Shown: positions 1-10,157 of the stretch, in pieces
Layout of the letters: each line of letters begins with the position of its first letter
How positions within the stretch are numbered: the stretch's first letter is position 1
NCBI GenBank assembly: GCA_029553375.1
Contig: JAKPCH010000039.1
Span: 62,001-126,000, forward strand
Direction of reading: 5' to 3'
DNA: 64,000 nt
DNA from: Deltaproteobacteria bacterium
GTDB taxonomy: Bacteria; Desulfobacterota; Syntrophia; Syntrophales; UBA8958
The notes under the pieces: model-generated
The model's input: the letters and a program-made list of their open reading frames with translations, nothing else
Told to the model about the DNA's origin: nothing
The model's database searches: none
Position numbers and translations under genes: made by a program

Positions 1-471
1 ATAGACGAGGCAACGCCGCCCCCTCCAGTGGAGGTGGACGACGACCCCCCTCCTCTCCGGGCCCGCATCGGGCCTCCTGCCGAACCTCCGGGCCAGGCGG
101 TCCACGATGGCGTCCTTGGCCTTCATGTTGGCATAGCGGGCGTCGCGGATGGTCTCGTTGTCCACCGCCGAGGTGACGGTGAGGTAACCGTCGGGCTCGA
201 GGACCTCTTCCCAGGGGATCGTCTTCAGGGCGAGGTAGAGCCCCTGGGGGTCGTGGGCCTCGCGGGAGGCCAAGAGGCAGAGGACGCGCTGGGCCGATCT
301 CAGCGCCAGGTTGAGGCGCATGGCGTCATCGAGGGTCCCTTCCGTCTCCACCGCCGTCTCCGCCGCGGCGGTGACGGGGAGACCCAGGGCCGTGATCTCC
401 CCCGCCAGGATGGAGGCCGCCCCCCGGGCGCAGGTGACGACGATTACGAACCTGTCCTCCCAGATCCTCAA
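1..471 (-). CDS. RlmL/THUMP-type class I SAM-dependent RNA methyltransferase, N-terminal part (runs off window start)
   Basis: Not in ORF track because it is truncated by the window edge. Reverse-complement reading gives ...RIWEDRFVIVVTCARGAASILAGEITALGL...GTLDDAMRLNLALRSAQRVLCLLASREAHDPQGLYLALKTIPWEEVL...TSAVDNETIRDARYANMKAKDAIVDRLARRFGRRPDAG..., typical of THUMP-RlmL N-terminus. TTG at 471 is a plausible start; an in-frame GTG further upstream is possible. Confidence 0.7.
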   Translation of the reverse strand, partial: MRIWEDRFVIVVTCARGAASILAGEITALGLPVTAAAETAVETEGTLDDAMRLNLALRSAQRVLCLLASREAHDPQGLYLALKTIPWEEVLEPDGYLTVTSAVDNETIRDARYANMKAKDAIVDRLARRFGRRPDAGPERRGVVVHLHWRGRRCLVY

Positions 472-555
472 GGGGCCTCCCCGCGAAACGGGCCTTGCAA
501 ATCCCCGGGCCTGTGATATGGAGACGCCGAAATACACCCCGATGAAAGGTTCATC

Positions 556-1536
556 GTGATCGATCTGGAACATCTCAACGGCATCAGGCTATCCCCGCAA
601 CCCCTGGGTCAGAAGATCGTCGGCAGCGTCCTGTTGGCCCCCAACTACAATCTCTTCCAGCGCGTCGAGATCCGCATGGAGAACCTCGAACGCATCCCGA
701 AGGGCGAGACGGTCATCTTCGCCATGAACCACACGGACCGCTACAACTACTGGCCCTTCCAGTACAAGCTCTGGCGCCTGGGCTACCCTTTCACCACCGT
801 CTGGGCCAAGGGCAAGTACTACCGCAACAAGGCCGTGGGGAAATTCCTCGATTTGTGCAACGTCATCCCCGTCCCCTCCATGGGTTACCTCGTGGAGGAG
901 TTTTACCGCCGTCACTTCAACAAGAAGATCACCCGGGAAGAGTACCGTGTCGTCAAAGACTGGATCGACGGGAAGATCGACGAGGCCGTCACGGCCGTCA
1001 AGCTCCGGGCCGAGACCTTCGCCCTCTTCCAGCAGGGTCTCATCGATCACCTGAAGGAGTACCATCAGACCCTGATGGAGAAGGTGGCGGAACTGAGCAC
1101 CAAGGCCCTCCTCGAGTGGGATCTGAGCCTGATCATCTTCCCCGAGGGGACCAGGTCCATCCGCCTGGGGACGGGCCGCGTCGGCCTGGCCCAGATCGCC
1201 CTCTACTCGGCCAAGAAGATCGTCCCCGTGGGGTGCAATAGCTCCGATCTCGTCTATCGGGGGCATTTGCCCTTCGCCAAGAGCGGCACGATCACCTACC
1301 GCATCGGCGAGCCCCTCTCCCTCCAGGACCGCCTCGCCGAGTTCCGGATCCCCGAGCCCTTTCGTCTCTTTTCCCGGGAATCCCAGGAAAAGTTCCGCGC
1401 CCAGTTCGAGGGGGTCACGAGGGTGGTGATGGACAGCATCAACGACCTCCTCGACGAACGGCACCGGCACCCGGCGCCTTCGGGGGCCCCGGAGGGACCT
1501 CCGAAAACCGAACCTCCGTCACGGAACCCTCAGTAG
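556..1536 (+). CDS. 1-acyl-sn-glycerol-3-phosphate acyltransferase-like (PlsC family) protein
   Basis: [11 protein letters not shown] (NHxxxxD-like) and FPEGTRS acyltransferase motifs; GTG start. Confidence 0.75.
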   Translation: MIDLEHLNGIRLSPQPLGQKIVGSVLLAPNYNLFQRVEIRMENLERIPKGETVIFAMNHTDRYNYWPFQYKLWRLGYPFTTVWAKGKYYRNKAVGKFLDLCNVIPVPSMGYLVEEFYRRHFNKKITREEYRVVKDWIDGKIDEAVTAVKLRAETFALFQQGLIDHLKEYHQTLMEKVAELSTKALLEWDLSLIIFPEGTRSIRLGTGRVGLAQIALYSAKKIVPVGCNSSDLVYRGHLPFAKSGTITYRIGEPLSLQDRLAEFRIPEPFRLFSRESQEKFRAQFEGVTRVVMDSINDLLDERHRHPAPSGAPEGPPKTEPPSRNPQ

Positions 1537-2312
1537 CCCTCCCCCGCGCCGAGGATAAGACCCGCCACCTTCTTCCCCGACAGGAGCATCCCGCCGAAGA
1601 TGGGCCCCATGCGGGGCCCCCCGAAGGCGGCGTTCGCCGACATCCCCGCCACGTAGACCCCGGGGCAGATCTCCTTGGTGTTCTCGATGGTGAGGCGCTC
1701 GGCCTTCTCGGACCACATGGACCGCTCCCCGAGGATCTTGCCCGTGGGTGTGTTCAGGGTCACGTCGGCCTTGCGCTCGATGACCCTCAGGACCTCCGTG
1801 TCGTGACCCGTGGCGTCAATGACATGGCGGGCGTGGATGGTGAGGGGATCCACGTGGAGACCCGCCATCTCCACGGGGGACCAGGTGACGACGAGGCCCA
1901 TGACGCGGTTCTCGCGGATCACCACGTCTTCCACGGTGATGCAGTTGAAGACCTTGGCCCCGGCCTTCAGGGCCCGGGAACAGATGGTGGTCACGGCCTC
2001 CACGGCATCGGCCGTGTAGTAGCCCCGTTCGAACTCGGAGGCGGCGACGCCGAACTCGTCCAGGATCGCCTTCGCCTCCTCCTGGACGACGATCTCGTTG
2101 AACATCATCCCCCCGCCCCACATGCCGCCGCCGATACTGAGCTTCCGCTCGTAGAGGGCCACCTTCTTGCCGCCCCGGGCCAGGTAGTAGGAGGCGACGA
2201 GACCCGCGGGGCCTCCGCCCACGACGGCCACATCCACGTCGAGGTGGTCGAGGAGCTTTTTCATGTAGGTCTCGACGATGGCCCTGGTGATGGTGACTTC
2301 GTTTAACGCCAT
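1530..2312 (-). CDS. thi4: Thi4-family thiazole synthase (sulfide-dependent, His-type)
   Basis: [18 protein letters not shown] motif; [39 protein letters not shown]-terminal [16 protein letters not shown]. Confidence 0.9.
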   Translation of the reverse strand: MALNEVTITRAIVETYMKKLLDHLDVDVAVVGGGPAGLVASYYLARGGKKVALYERKLSIGGGMWGGGMMFNEIVVQEEAKAILDEFGVAASEFERGYYTADAVEAVTTICSRALKAGAKVFNCITVEDVVIRENRVMGLVVTWSPVEMAGLHVDPLTIHARHVIDATGHDTEVLRVIERKADVTLNTPTGKILGERSMWSEKAERLTIENTKEICPGVYVAGMSANAAFGGPRMGPIFGGMLLSGKKVAGLILGAGEGY

Positions 2313-2373
2313 AGTAGCAACTCCTTTCGTCCTTTCATATCGATGGAGGGATAACGGCAGGTGGGCAAGACCC

Positions 2374-3717
2374 TCAGGGGCGCTTCAGGAGCCGGGAGAG
2401 GCGGACCACCTTCTTCGCCACCTCCCACGGGTCGCGGCCGAGGATGCGGACGATGGGTTCCTTGCCCACATCGCCGCCGTCGAAGACGGCGTCGGGAACG
2501 CTCCCGCACCGGCTGAGGGCGTCCTTCGTCCCCCATTCCAGAGACGAGCCCTCCCTGGCCTTGACATCGGGTGGTTCCTCGGCGCGGTCGAAACCCACCG
2601 CGTCGAGACGGGCCGCGGCCAGGGCGTCGAGGACGTCTTGGCCGTACCTGATGTTCATGGCCGAACGGTAGCGGTCGTCGAAGCGCATCGCCGTGAGGAC
2701 GACGCGGGCGACGTGACGGGAGGCCCCAAAATCCGGGTCGTGGACGGCCTCGATGTCTTCCCCGACGCGGACGATCCGCCCCGGGAAGGCCGCCACCTCA
2801 TCGGGTGAGACGGCCCCGGTCAGGGCGTAGGCGAAGTTGGACTGGATCTCGGGGATCAAAGCACCCACCCGCTCCCTCTTCAAAATCCCCAGGGCCCCTC
2901 GGAGGGCCGTGATCACGTCGTAACGCTCCGCCCGGCGCAGGAGGGGGGCGAGGTGACCCGTGGGTCCGTGCCCCTTTCCCAAGGGGAGGGCGAAACGGAT
3001 GGCCTCCGTGACGTATCCCTTGGCCTCCCCCACGGCCGCGGGCAGGTCCTTCCCCCGGGCGAGGAGGGTAGCCAGGGCGGCGGCGAAGGTGCAGCCCGTC
3101 CCGTGGGTGTGGGGGGTCTCGATGCGGGGCGCGGAGAACTCGTAGAAGCGGCGGCCGTCATAGAGGAGGTCCACGGCCTCGCCCGCCAGGTGTCCACCCT
3201 TGATGACGACGTTCCTCGCCCCGAGGCGGCGGATCCTCACGGCCGCCTCCTCCATGTCTCTCCGGTCGGCGATGCCCATCCCCGCCAGGACCTCAGCCTC
3301 GGGGACGTTGGGCGTGACGACAAGGGCCAGAGGTATGAGTTCGCCGATGAGGGTGTCCCGGGCGTCATGGCGCAGGAGGGGACTTCCTCCCTTGGCGACC
3401 ATTACGGGGTCCACCACGAGCCTCCGGACACGCCAACGGCGGATGCGGGCGGCGACGGCCCTGATGATCTCCGACGAAGAGAGCATCCCCGTCTTGGCGG
3501 CGTCGATGCCGATGTCGGAGGCCACGGAATCGAACTGCTTTTTCACGAACTCCGCGGGGACCTCCCAGACCCCCTGGACCCCCAGGGTGTTCTGGGCGGT
3601 GAGGGCCGTGACGACACTCATCCCGAACCCCCCCAGGGCGGCGATCGTCTTGAGATCGGCCTGGATCCCCGCGCCCCCTCCCGAATCGGAACCAGCGATC
3701 GTCAGCACCCTCTGCAC
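2374..3717 (-). CDS. thiDN: Bifunctional hydroxymethylpyrimidine (phosphate) kinase ThiD fused to ThiN-type thiamine-phosphate synthase domain
   Basis: N-terminal [44 protein letters not shown] (ThiD); C-terminal [12 protein letters not shown]...FPGRIVR...[20 protein letters not shown]...AMNIRYG...GFDRAEEP (ThiN). Confidence 0.88.
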   Translation of the reverse strand: MQRVLTIAGSDSGGGAGIQADLKTIAALGGFGMSVVTALTAQNTLGVQGVWEVPAEFVKKQFDSVASDIGIDAAKTGMLSSSEIIRAVAARIRRWRVRRLVVDPVMVAKGGSPLLRHDARDTLIGELIPLALVVTPNVPEAEVLAGMGIADRRDMEEAAVRIRRLGARNVVIKGGHLAGEAVDLLYDGRRFYEFSAPRIETPHTHGTGCTFAAALATLLARGKDLPAAVGEAKGYVTEAIRFALPLGKGHGPTGHLAPLLRRAERYDVITALRGALGILKRERVGALIPEIQSNFAYALTGAVSPDEVAAFPGRIVRVGEDIEAVHDPDFGASRHVARVVLTAMRFDDRYRSAMNIRYGQDVLDALAAARLDAVGFDRAEEPPDVKAREGSSLEWGTKDALSRCGSVPDAVFDGGDVGKEPIVRILGRDPWEVAKKVVRLSRLLKRP

Positions 3718-3836
3718 AACCTTACCTCCCCAAAAGGATCAAACAATAAAGGTACAACGGTTCCCTCCCATATCCGGGAAACATACAATGGGCGGTCCGA
3801 GTTGTCCATCATCAAAAAGGGGGCCCGGGGCCGTCT

Positions 3837-6302
3837 TCACATGCCCAGGAGGGAGAGCTTGAGGGAAAAGGTCCTGTCCGTCTCGCGGTCGCTGAACTCG
3901 AAACCGACGGTCCAGCACTGGCGCCGGTAGGTAAGGCTGTAGACCTTCTCCATGTCCCGGTGGTTCAGGTGGTCCCACTTGGCGGCGAAGGCGAGGGTCA
4001 GCTCCTTCGTGACGATCGCCTTGAGGGAGACGTTCGTCTCCTCGACGCTGTCACGGGTGTAGCGGTAGGTGAGGGAGGCCGTGTCGCCACGTTCGTCCTT
4101 CAGGCTCAGGTCGTAGTTGGCCTGGGTCCAGGCCCCGTCGTGGACGTTGTACTTGTTCCTCGCGGCGGCCGACAGGTAAGAAAAGGGGTTGAGATCGAGC
4201 TCCAGGGCCAAGTCGCCGAAGGGACGGCGCTTTTCGCCGGCGGCGCTGTCGTCCCGCTGGGCCTCCTTGATATCGTAGGTCTGGGCGAGTTTGAGGCGCA
4301 TCAATTCCCGGTATCGGCGGCTGCCGTCCTTTTGGGGGAGACGGGCCGTGATGGTGTTCACGAGGGCATAGGTGACGGCGTTGACATCGTTCACGGCGGC
4401 GGCGTAGTTGGGAAAAGACTCGTCCTGGTTGGCCGTGCGACTGTAGGTATAGGTCACCTCCGGCCTGACGGCGTGGCGGATCTTGTCCATTTCCTTGGAA
4501 CCGAGGGAATAGACCCGCGCCGCCTCCGTCGTCGCCGTGACGCCGGCGCTGTACACCTCCCGGTCCCCCCTTTTCTTCAGGCCGTCCTCGATCTTGTCGT
4601 CCCGCTCCCAGAAGGTGCCCCGCACCCCCAACCGGGGGGTGACCTGGAAGGCGCCCAGGGACAACGGCAGGCTCAGGGCGGGGTTCAGGTCGTAATAGTG
4701 ACCCTTTTGACCCTCACCGCGGTAGAAGTAGTCGTAAGTCGCCGTCCCTTCGCCGTGGATCCTCGTCCCGAAGAGGGGGGCCCGCAGGGCCGTGAGGGTG
4801 ACCTCCGGGTACCTCTGCAACGTCCCTTCGTTGCTGGCCGCCGTGAGGTCGTCGGTCCCCTTGGCCAGGACGGTGAGGTTCATCCGCTGCCAGTCCTTGA
4901 CGAGGCGGACCGTGGCGTCGAGGGACGTCAGGGATTCGTCCCCCTGGAAGGAGACCCTTCTGAAGGGCCTGTCCCTGGTCTGGCTGTAGTTGTCGAGGAA
5001 ATAGTTGGCCGAGGAGAAATCCCGGAAATAGAACGGATCGGAGACCCGGGCGATATCCGCCCGCAGGTAGAAGGTGGGGTCGAAACGCTGCTCGTGATTC
5101 AAGTAGAGGGCCCAGCGTTTTGTGGGGGAGTGCCAATCTCTCCTGACGTTTCCTACCTCCTCCCTGATCTCCTTGGTGTCGTTGAGGAAATCGCCGTAGA
5201 CCACCCCCGACGTCCCCTCGCTCAGGGCGTAACGGAACTCCGCCCCCCCCTGGAAGCCCCGGGAACTCATCATCCGGGGGTAGAAGGTGGCGTCCAGGTC
5301 CTCCGAGATCGCCCAAAAGAAGGGGAGGGTCACATCGGTGCCGAGGCGGTCCCGGGAATAGCCCAGGCGGGGGAAAAGGAACCCCGATTGGCGCCTCGTC
5401 TTGGCGGGGAAGGGCAGATAGGGCGTATAGAGAACGGGCACGTCCTTCACGTAGAAACGCCCGTCCCTGAGGAGACCGTAACCGTCCACGGTGACCCGCA
5501 GGTCCCTGCCTTTGAGCTTCCAGTCGGGGTCGTCGCCGTCGCAGGTCGTCAGTTGGGGATCGAGGACGAAATACGTGTCCTGGGACCGCCGCTCGATGCG
5601 CTCGCCGGCGATGTGGAAGTGGGTCACGGCGATGAATATCCTCCCCCTGGACACGGTCCCCGTGCCGTCGGTAATGTTCAGGACGACCTTCTCCCCCTCG
5701 ACGGCGTCCCCGCCCCTGACATACCTCACCCGGCCTTCGGCCTCGGCCGTATCGGCCCGGCGGTCGAGGGAGACGTGGTCGGCATCCAGGACGGAGCCGG
5801 CGTGTCGGATGTGGACTGCGCCCCGGGCGGTGTAGACCTCCGTCGCCCAATCGTAGGCGAGGCTGTCCGCCTCGATGAGGACCGGCTCCCTACCGGGGGG
5901 GCCGACGCCGGGGCCCGTCTCGGCGGGGAGGGGGGTGAGCAGAAAGGGAAGTGGACCCGCCCCCTCGTCCCCGAAGGGGGGGAAGATCCGCGGGTAGAGG
6001 GGGAAATAGGCCTCGTGGGACAGCTCGAGGTTCACCCCCGCCGCATCACGCGGCACGGCCAGGGAGAAAAAACCGTCCCCGTCCGTCACCACCGCCCCAT
6101 GGGGGTCCGCCAGGTCCGAGACCCGGACGCCGGCCACGGGCCGGCCCTCCATGTCCGTCACCCGGCCCTTGATGACGGCCGTTGACGTCCCCGACGCGCC
6201 TTTCCCCTCCCCCGTGGGGGGTCCCGTCTCCGGCGCCCCCCAGGCGCCGGTTGCGGCCCAGAGGAGCAGGGAAAGGACAAGGGACCACCGGAGACCTTTC
6301 AT
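3837..6302 (-). CDS. lptD: LPS-assembly outer membrane protein LptD with N-terminal carboxypeptidase-regulatory-like domain
   Basis: Signal peptide MKGLRWSLVLSLLLWAATGAWG; IKGRVTDMEGRPVAGVRV...TDGDGFFSL Ig-like domain; OstA/LptD core LIEADSLAYDWATEVYTARGAVHIRHAG..., PVLYTPYLPFPAKTRRQSGFLFPRLGYS; long beta-rich C-terminus. Confidence 0.9.
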   Translation of the reverse strand: MKGLRWSLVLSLLLWAATGAWGAPETGPPTGEGKGASGTSTAVIKGRVTDMEGRPVAGVRVSDLADPHGAVVTDGDGFFSLAVPRDAAGVNLELSHEAYFPLYPRIFPPFGDEGAGPLPFLLTPLPAETGPGVGPPGREPVLIEADSLAYDWATEVYTARGAVHIRHAGSVLDADHVSLDRRADTAEAEGRVRYVRGGDAVEGEKVVLNITDGTGTVSRGRIFIAVTHFHIAGERIERRSQDTYFVLDPQLTTCDGDDPDWKLKGRDLRVTVDGYGLLRDGRFYVKDVPVLYTPYLPFPAKTRRQSGFLFPRLGYSRDRLGTDVTLPFFWAISEDLDATFYPRMMSSRGFQGGAEFRYALSEGTSGVVYGDFLNDTKEIREEVGNVRRDWHSPTKRWALYLNHEQRFDPTFYLRADIARVSDPFYFRDFSSANYFLDNYSQTRDRPFRRVSFQGDESLTSLDATVRLVKDWQRMNLTVLAKGTDDLTAASNEGTLQRYPEVTLTALRAPLFGTRIHGEGTATYDYFYRGEGQKGHYYDLNPALSLPLSLGAFQVTPRLGVRGTFWERDDKIEDGLKKRGDREVYSAGVTATTEAARVYSLGSKEMDKIRHAVRPEVTYTYSRTANQDESFPNYAAAVNDVNAVTYALVNTITARLPQKDGSRRYRELMRLKLAQTYDIKEAQRDDSAAGEKRRPFGDLALELDLNPFSYLSAAARNKYNVHDGAWTQANYDLSLKDERGDTASLTYRYTRDSVEETNVSLKAIVTKELTLAFAAKWDHLNHRDMEKVYSLTYRRQCWTVGFEFSDRETDRTFSLKLSLLGM

Positions 6303-7558
6303 GGCGCCAACAACCCCCTCAGCTCCCCCACCAGGTAGAGGGATCCGGTCACGCAGACGAGATCCCCCTCTCCGGCCGCCGCCAGGGCCGACGCGAGGGC
6401 CGCCCGCGGCTCCTCCTTAACCACCACGTCCCGGCACCACCTCCGGCCTTCCGCGGCCAGGGACCCCGGCGGCAGGGCCCGGTCGCTCCCGGGCCGGGTA
6501 AGGATGAGGAGGTCCGTCAAGGGGGCGATCTTCATCAACATCCGGCGGTAGTCCTTGTCGCCGAGACAGCCGAAAACGGTGATCAGGCGCCGCGGCCGGA
6601 ACCGCCCCTCGAGGGCCCTGCGGAGGGCGGCCATCCCGGCGGGGTTGTGGGCCCCGTCGAGGAGGATCTGGATCCTCTCACAGGGAAAGACTTCCAGGCG
6701 GCCGGGCCAGCGGACCGCCGCCAGGCCTTCCCGGACCGCCCCTTCGCCGACGGCCGTCCCCGTCTCCTCCAGGGCCTCGGCGACACCCACGGCCAGGGCG
6801 GCGTTTTGGATCTGGTGATCCCCCACGAGGGGGATTTTCAGGTCATGGAGACGCCATCGTGTCCCCTGATAGGAGAAAACCCCGTCTCCCCGCCGCCGGA
6901 CACGCAGCTCCGCGCCCAGGCGCCTCAACCGGGCGCCCCTCGCCCGGCAAACCTCCTCGAGGACGCCCAGGACGGCCCTCTTACGGGACGCCGTGAGGCA
7001 CACGGCCCCTTCCTTGATGATACCCGCCTTTTCCGCTGCAATCCGCGCCAGGGTTCGGCCCAGGTAGGCCCGGTGTTCCCAAGAGACGTCGGTGACGGCG
7101 CAGGTACGGGGATTCACCACGTTTGTCGCGTCGAGACGCCCCCCCATGCCCACCTCCAGGACGGCGATGTCCACCCCCCGGCGGGCGAAAAAGAGGAAGG
7201 CGAGGGCCGTGAGGAACTCGAAGTAGGTCAGGCCGTCGCCCCCCGAGGAGGCCAGTTCGCCGGTGAAGGCCGCGAGCTCCTCCGGAGCGATCTCGACACC
7301 GGAGATCCTTATCCGTTCCCGGACGTCCCTAAGGTGGGGGGAGGTATAGAGACCGACCCGGTAGCCCGCCGCCGTCAGGACGGCTGCCGTCATGGCGGCG
7401 ACGGAACCCTTGCCGTTGGTGCCGCCGATGAGGACACAGGGATAGGATTCCTGGGGATTCCCCACCTCGGCGAGGGCCTCCCTGAAAGCGGCGAGGTCGA
7501 GGCGCATCCCCCTGCCCTGGAGGGAAGCGAGATATGAGAGGGCCTGAGCGTAGTCCAT
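6299..7558 (-). CDS. folC: Bifunctional folylpolyglutamate synthase/dihydrofolate synthase
   Basis: YALSYL, VLIGGTNGKGSVAAM P-loop, TSPHLRDVRERIRI, LDGAHNPAG; 4-bp ATGA overlap with lptD. Confidence 0.92.
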   Translation of the reverse strand: MDYAQALSYLASLQGRGMRLDLAAFREALAEVGNPQESYPCVLIGGTNGKGSVAAMTAAVLTAAGYRVGLYTSPHLRDVRERIRISGVEIAPEELAAFTGELASSGGDGLTYFEFLTALAFLFFARRGVDIAVLEVGMGGRLDATNVVNPRTCAVTDVSWEHRAYLGRTLARIAAEKAGIIKEGAVCLTASRKRAVLGVLEEVCRARGARLRRLGAELRVRRRGDGVFSYQGTRWRLHDLKIPLVGDHQIQNAALAVGVAEALEETGTAVGEGAVREGLAAVRWPGRLEVFPCERIQILLDGAHNPAGMAALRRALEGRFRPRRLITVFGCLGDKDYRRMLMKIAPLTDLLILTRPGSDRALPPGSLAAEGRRWCRDVVVKEEPRAALASALAAAGEGDLVCVTGSLYLVGELRGLLAP

Positions 7559-7570
7559 GTCCGTCCATGC

Positions 7571-7609
7571 AAAAAAGCCATGGATTGGTCCAACCGGTCA
7601 ACCCATGGC
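7571..7609 (-). terminator. Intrinsic terminator downstream of EF-like gene
   Basis: On minus strand GCCATGGGTTG...CAATCCATGGC hairpin followed by TTTTTT. Confidence 0.7.
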
Positions 7610-7630
7610 CTTCGCAGAGCAAGTTCTTTC

Positions 7631-7891
7631 CTACTCGGGCAGGACCTTGAACACCTCGTCACCGGGACGGACGCGATCCCCGACTTTGACACCGATGTAA
7701 TCACCCACCACGGCCTTCTCCACCTTTGCGTTGTTGATCTCCATGGATTCGATGGCCTGGGTGATGTCCGTCGTATGGCCGACGATCTTGATCGTGTCCC
7801 CCACGCACAGCTCCCCGGAAGTGATCTTCACGGCCGCCACGCTGGGTTTGGCAAAGAACTTCACCACTTCACCCACCTTTTGCTCCGCCAT
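7631..7891 (-). CDS. Small translation elongation factor-like protein (EF-Tu domain 2-like)
   Basis: MAEQKVGEVVKFFAKPSVAAVKITSGELCVGDTIKIVGHTTDITQAIESMEINNAKVEKAVVGDYIGVKVGDRVRPGDEVFKV; AGGAGG upstream supports the MAEQ start rather than the longer ORF. Confidence 0.75.
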   Translation of the reverse strand: MAEQKVGEVVKFFAKPSVAAVKITSGELCVGDTIKIVGHTTDITQAIESMEINNAKVEKAVVGDYIGVKVGDRVRPGDEVFKVLPE

Positions 7892-7977
7892 AGTCATCCT
7901 CCTTTCTCCATCGCCGGATGGTCGTTCCCTTACGTACTGGGTCATTGACTATCCCTTTTCCGGGAAAAACTCAAGAC

Positions 7978-8007
7978 AAAAAAAGGCGGATGGCATGGCC
8001 ACCCGCC
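7978..8007 (-). terminator. Intrinsic terminator after rplQ (end of ribosomal superoperon)
   Basis: Minus strand GGCGGGTGGC-CAT-GCCATCCGCC hairpin followed by TTTTTTT. Confidence 0.75.
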
Positions 8008-8032
8008 CCGACGGATCCTTTCTTGAATCTTC

Positions 8033-8434
8033 TCAGGCCTTCTTCGCCGCCGCCTTCTTCTTCGCCTTCCGTTGATCCCCTTCCTGGAGAAACTCCACCA
8101 TGGAGATGGGGGCGTTGTCCCCTTCACGCCAGCCGAGCTTGATGATGCGTGTGTAACCGCCCGCCCGGTCACGGTAGCGGACGGACAGTTCATCGAAGAG
8201 CTTCTTCACCGCCGTCTCGCTGCGGACGTAGGCCAAGGCCTGGCGGCGGGCGTGGAGGTGCCCCCTCTTGCCGAGGGTGACCATCCGCTCGGCGATGCGC
8301 CTCAGCTCCTTGGCCTTGGCATCGGTGGTCTTTATCCTCTCCTCCATCAGGAGGGAGGTAACCATATTTCTGAACATGGCCTTTCGGTGGCTCGTCGTCC
8401 GGCCCAACTTGCATGTCGCCTTGGCGTGTCGCAT
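8033..8434 (-). CDS. rplQ: 50S ribosomal protein L17
   Basis: [28 protein letters not shown]. Confidence 0.97.
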   Translation of the reverse strand: MRHAKATCKLGRTTSHRKAMFRNMVTSLLMEERIKTTDAKAKELRRIAERMVTLGKRGHLHARRQALAYVRSETAVKKLFDELSVRYRDRAGGYTRIIKLGWREGDNAPISMVEFLQEGDQRKAKKKAAAKKA

Positions 8435-8449
8435 GATTCGCTCCTCCCC

Positions 8450-9460
8450 TTAAGCCTGCTGTTCCTTGTTCTCTTCCTGGGTATTCCAGGGGGGGAAGTC
8501 CAGTTTCATACCGAAACTTAGACCCTGCTCGGCCAGGATCTCCCTGATCTCGTTGAGGGATTTGCGGCCGAAATTCTTGGTCTTCAGCATCTCCGCCTCC
8601 GTTTTCTGCACCAGTTCGCCGATAAGGTTGATCCCGGCGTTCTTCAGGCAGTTGGCGGACCGCACGGAAAGCTCTAGGTCGTCCACATGTCTGAGGAGTT
8701 TCTCCTGGAGGTCTTTCGGGGGGCCCGTTTCACCGGCGGGCTCCGCTTCCGGTTCCTTCCCCTCGAAATTGATGAAGATATCGAGTTGTTCCTGGAGGAT
8801 CCTCGCCGCGCGGGCCACGGCATCCTCGGGGAGGATGCTCCCATCCGTCCATACCTCGAGGACCAGGCGGTCGTAATCGGCCACCTGCCCCACGCGGGCG
8901 TGGGTCACCGTGTAGTTGACCTTCTTGATGGGTGAAAAGAGGGCGTCGATGTTGATGGTACCCTCCGGCTGATCGATATCGCGCTCCCGGCGGGCGGGCA
9001 CGTAACCGCGCCCCAGTTGGGCCGTCATCTCCGCCTTCAAGACGGCGTCGCCGGACAGGGTGCAGAGGTAATGGTCGGGGTTGAGGATCTCCACGGTAGG
9101 GTCGGCGATGATGTCTCCCGCCGTGACGACACCTTCCCGGGCCACGTCGAGACGGAGCATCCTGGGTCCGTCCTGATGGAGTTTCAGTCTCACGCCCTTG
9201 AGGTTGAGGATGATATCTATCGTATCTTCCTTGACACCGGGGATCGTGGAGAACTCATGAAGAACACCGTCGAAACGGACGGAACAGATGGCCGCCCCCT
9301 GGATGGAGGACAGGAGGGTCCGGCGGAGGGCGTTTCCCAGGGTGGTACCGGCACCCCGCTCCAGGGGCTGGCAGACGAACTCGGCGTAATACCGGGAACG
9401 GGTGGACTCGTCTATTTCTATGCGCTTGGGCCTTATGAGACTGCGCCAATTATGCTGCAT
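8450..9460 (-). CDS. rpoA: DNA-directed RNA polymerase subunit alpha
   Basis: [22 protein letters not shown]-terminal [44 protein letters not shown]. Confidence 0.97.
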   Translation of the reverse strand: MQHNWRSLIRPKRIEIDESTRSRYYAEFVCQPLERGAGTTLGNALRRTLLSSIQGAAICSVRFDGVLHEFSTIPGVKEDTIDIILNLKGVRLKLHQDGPRMLRLDVAREGVVTAGDIIADPTVEILNPDHYLCTLSGDAVLKAEMTAQLGRGYVPARRERDIDQPEGTINIDALFSPIKKVNYTVTHARVGQVADYDRLVLEVWTDGSILPEDAVARAARILQEQLDIFINFEGKEPEAEPAGETGPPKDLQEKLLRHVDDLELSVRSANCLKNAGINLIGELVQKTEAEMLKTKNFGRKSLNEIREILAEQGLSFGMKLDFPPWNTQEENKEQQA

Positions 9461-9487
9461 CTTCTTCTATCCCTCGCAAATCGGATG

Positions 9488-10114
9488 TTACTTGGAATAA
9501 AGCTCCACCACCATCTGTTCCTGAACGGGCATGGTCAGGTCCTCCCGGGCGGGGAAGGTCTTGACGATCCCCTTGAAATTCTCCCGGTCCAGCTCCAGCC
9601 AGTGGGGTACGCCCCTCCGGGCCACGGTCTCCATCGCCTCGACGATCCTGGCCACCTGACGGCTACCCTCCCGGACCTGGATCTCGTCGCCTATCTTCAC
9701 GAGGTAGGAGGGGATGTTGACCTTCTTGCCGTTGACGGTGAAATGGTTGTGGCGGACGAGCTGCCGCGCCTCCGTCCGGGAAGTGGCGAACCCCATGCGG
9801 AAAACCAGATTGTCCAGGCGGCGCTCCAAGAGAAGGAGGAGATTGTTGCCCGTGATCCCCTTTTGACGGTCCGCCTTCTCGAAATACCCCCGGAACTGTT
9901 TTTCCAAAAGGCCGTAGATCCTCTTCAGCTTCTGCTTCTCCCGCAGCTGCAGACCGTAGTCCGATGGTTTGCGCCTCATCTGGCCGTGATCGCCGGGGGC
10001 GTATTCCCTCCGCTCGTAGGAACACTTCTCAGAGTAACAGCGATCACCCTTGAGAAACAACTTGATGCCTTCCCGGCGGCACAGCCTGCACACCGATTCA
10101 CGATACCTTGCCAA
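9488..10114 (-). CDS. rpsD: 30S ribosomal protein S4 (zinc-ribbon type)
   Basis: [32 protein letters not shown]4 RNA-binding [27 protein letters not shown]. Confidence 0.97.
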   Translation of the reverse strand: MARYRESVCRLCRREGIKLFLKGDRCYSEKCSYERREYAPGDHGQMRRKPSDYGLQLREKQKLKRIYGLLEKQFRGYFEKADRQKGITGNNLLLLLERRLDNLVFRMGFATSRTEARQLVRHNHFTVNGKKVNIPSYLVKIGDEIQVREGSRQVARIVEAMETVARRGVPHWLELDRENFKGIVKTFPAREDLTMPVQEQMVVELYSK

Positions 10115-10157
10115 GAAACTGCCTCCTCATCTCCTCAATAAAGGTTCATGCCACCGA

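Noticed and set aside
2313-3836. TPP riboswitch upstream of thi4 or thiDN
   Set aside because: No THI-element core sequence or suitable long leader seen by eye in the two intergenic gaps; needs a covariance search to be sure.
3960-6185. 741-aa ORF on + strand opposite lptD
   Set aside because: Antisense to a clear LptD; G/P/R/V/E/D-rich low-information composition typical of shadow ORFs in GC-rich DNA; no motif recognised.
6182-7537. 451-aa ORF on + strand opposite folC/lptD
   Set aside because: Spans two real minus-strand genes; Pro/Arg/Gly-rich shadow ORF.
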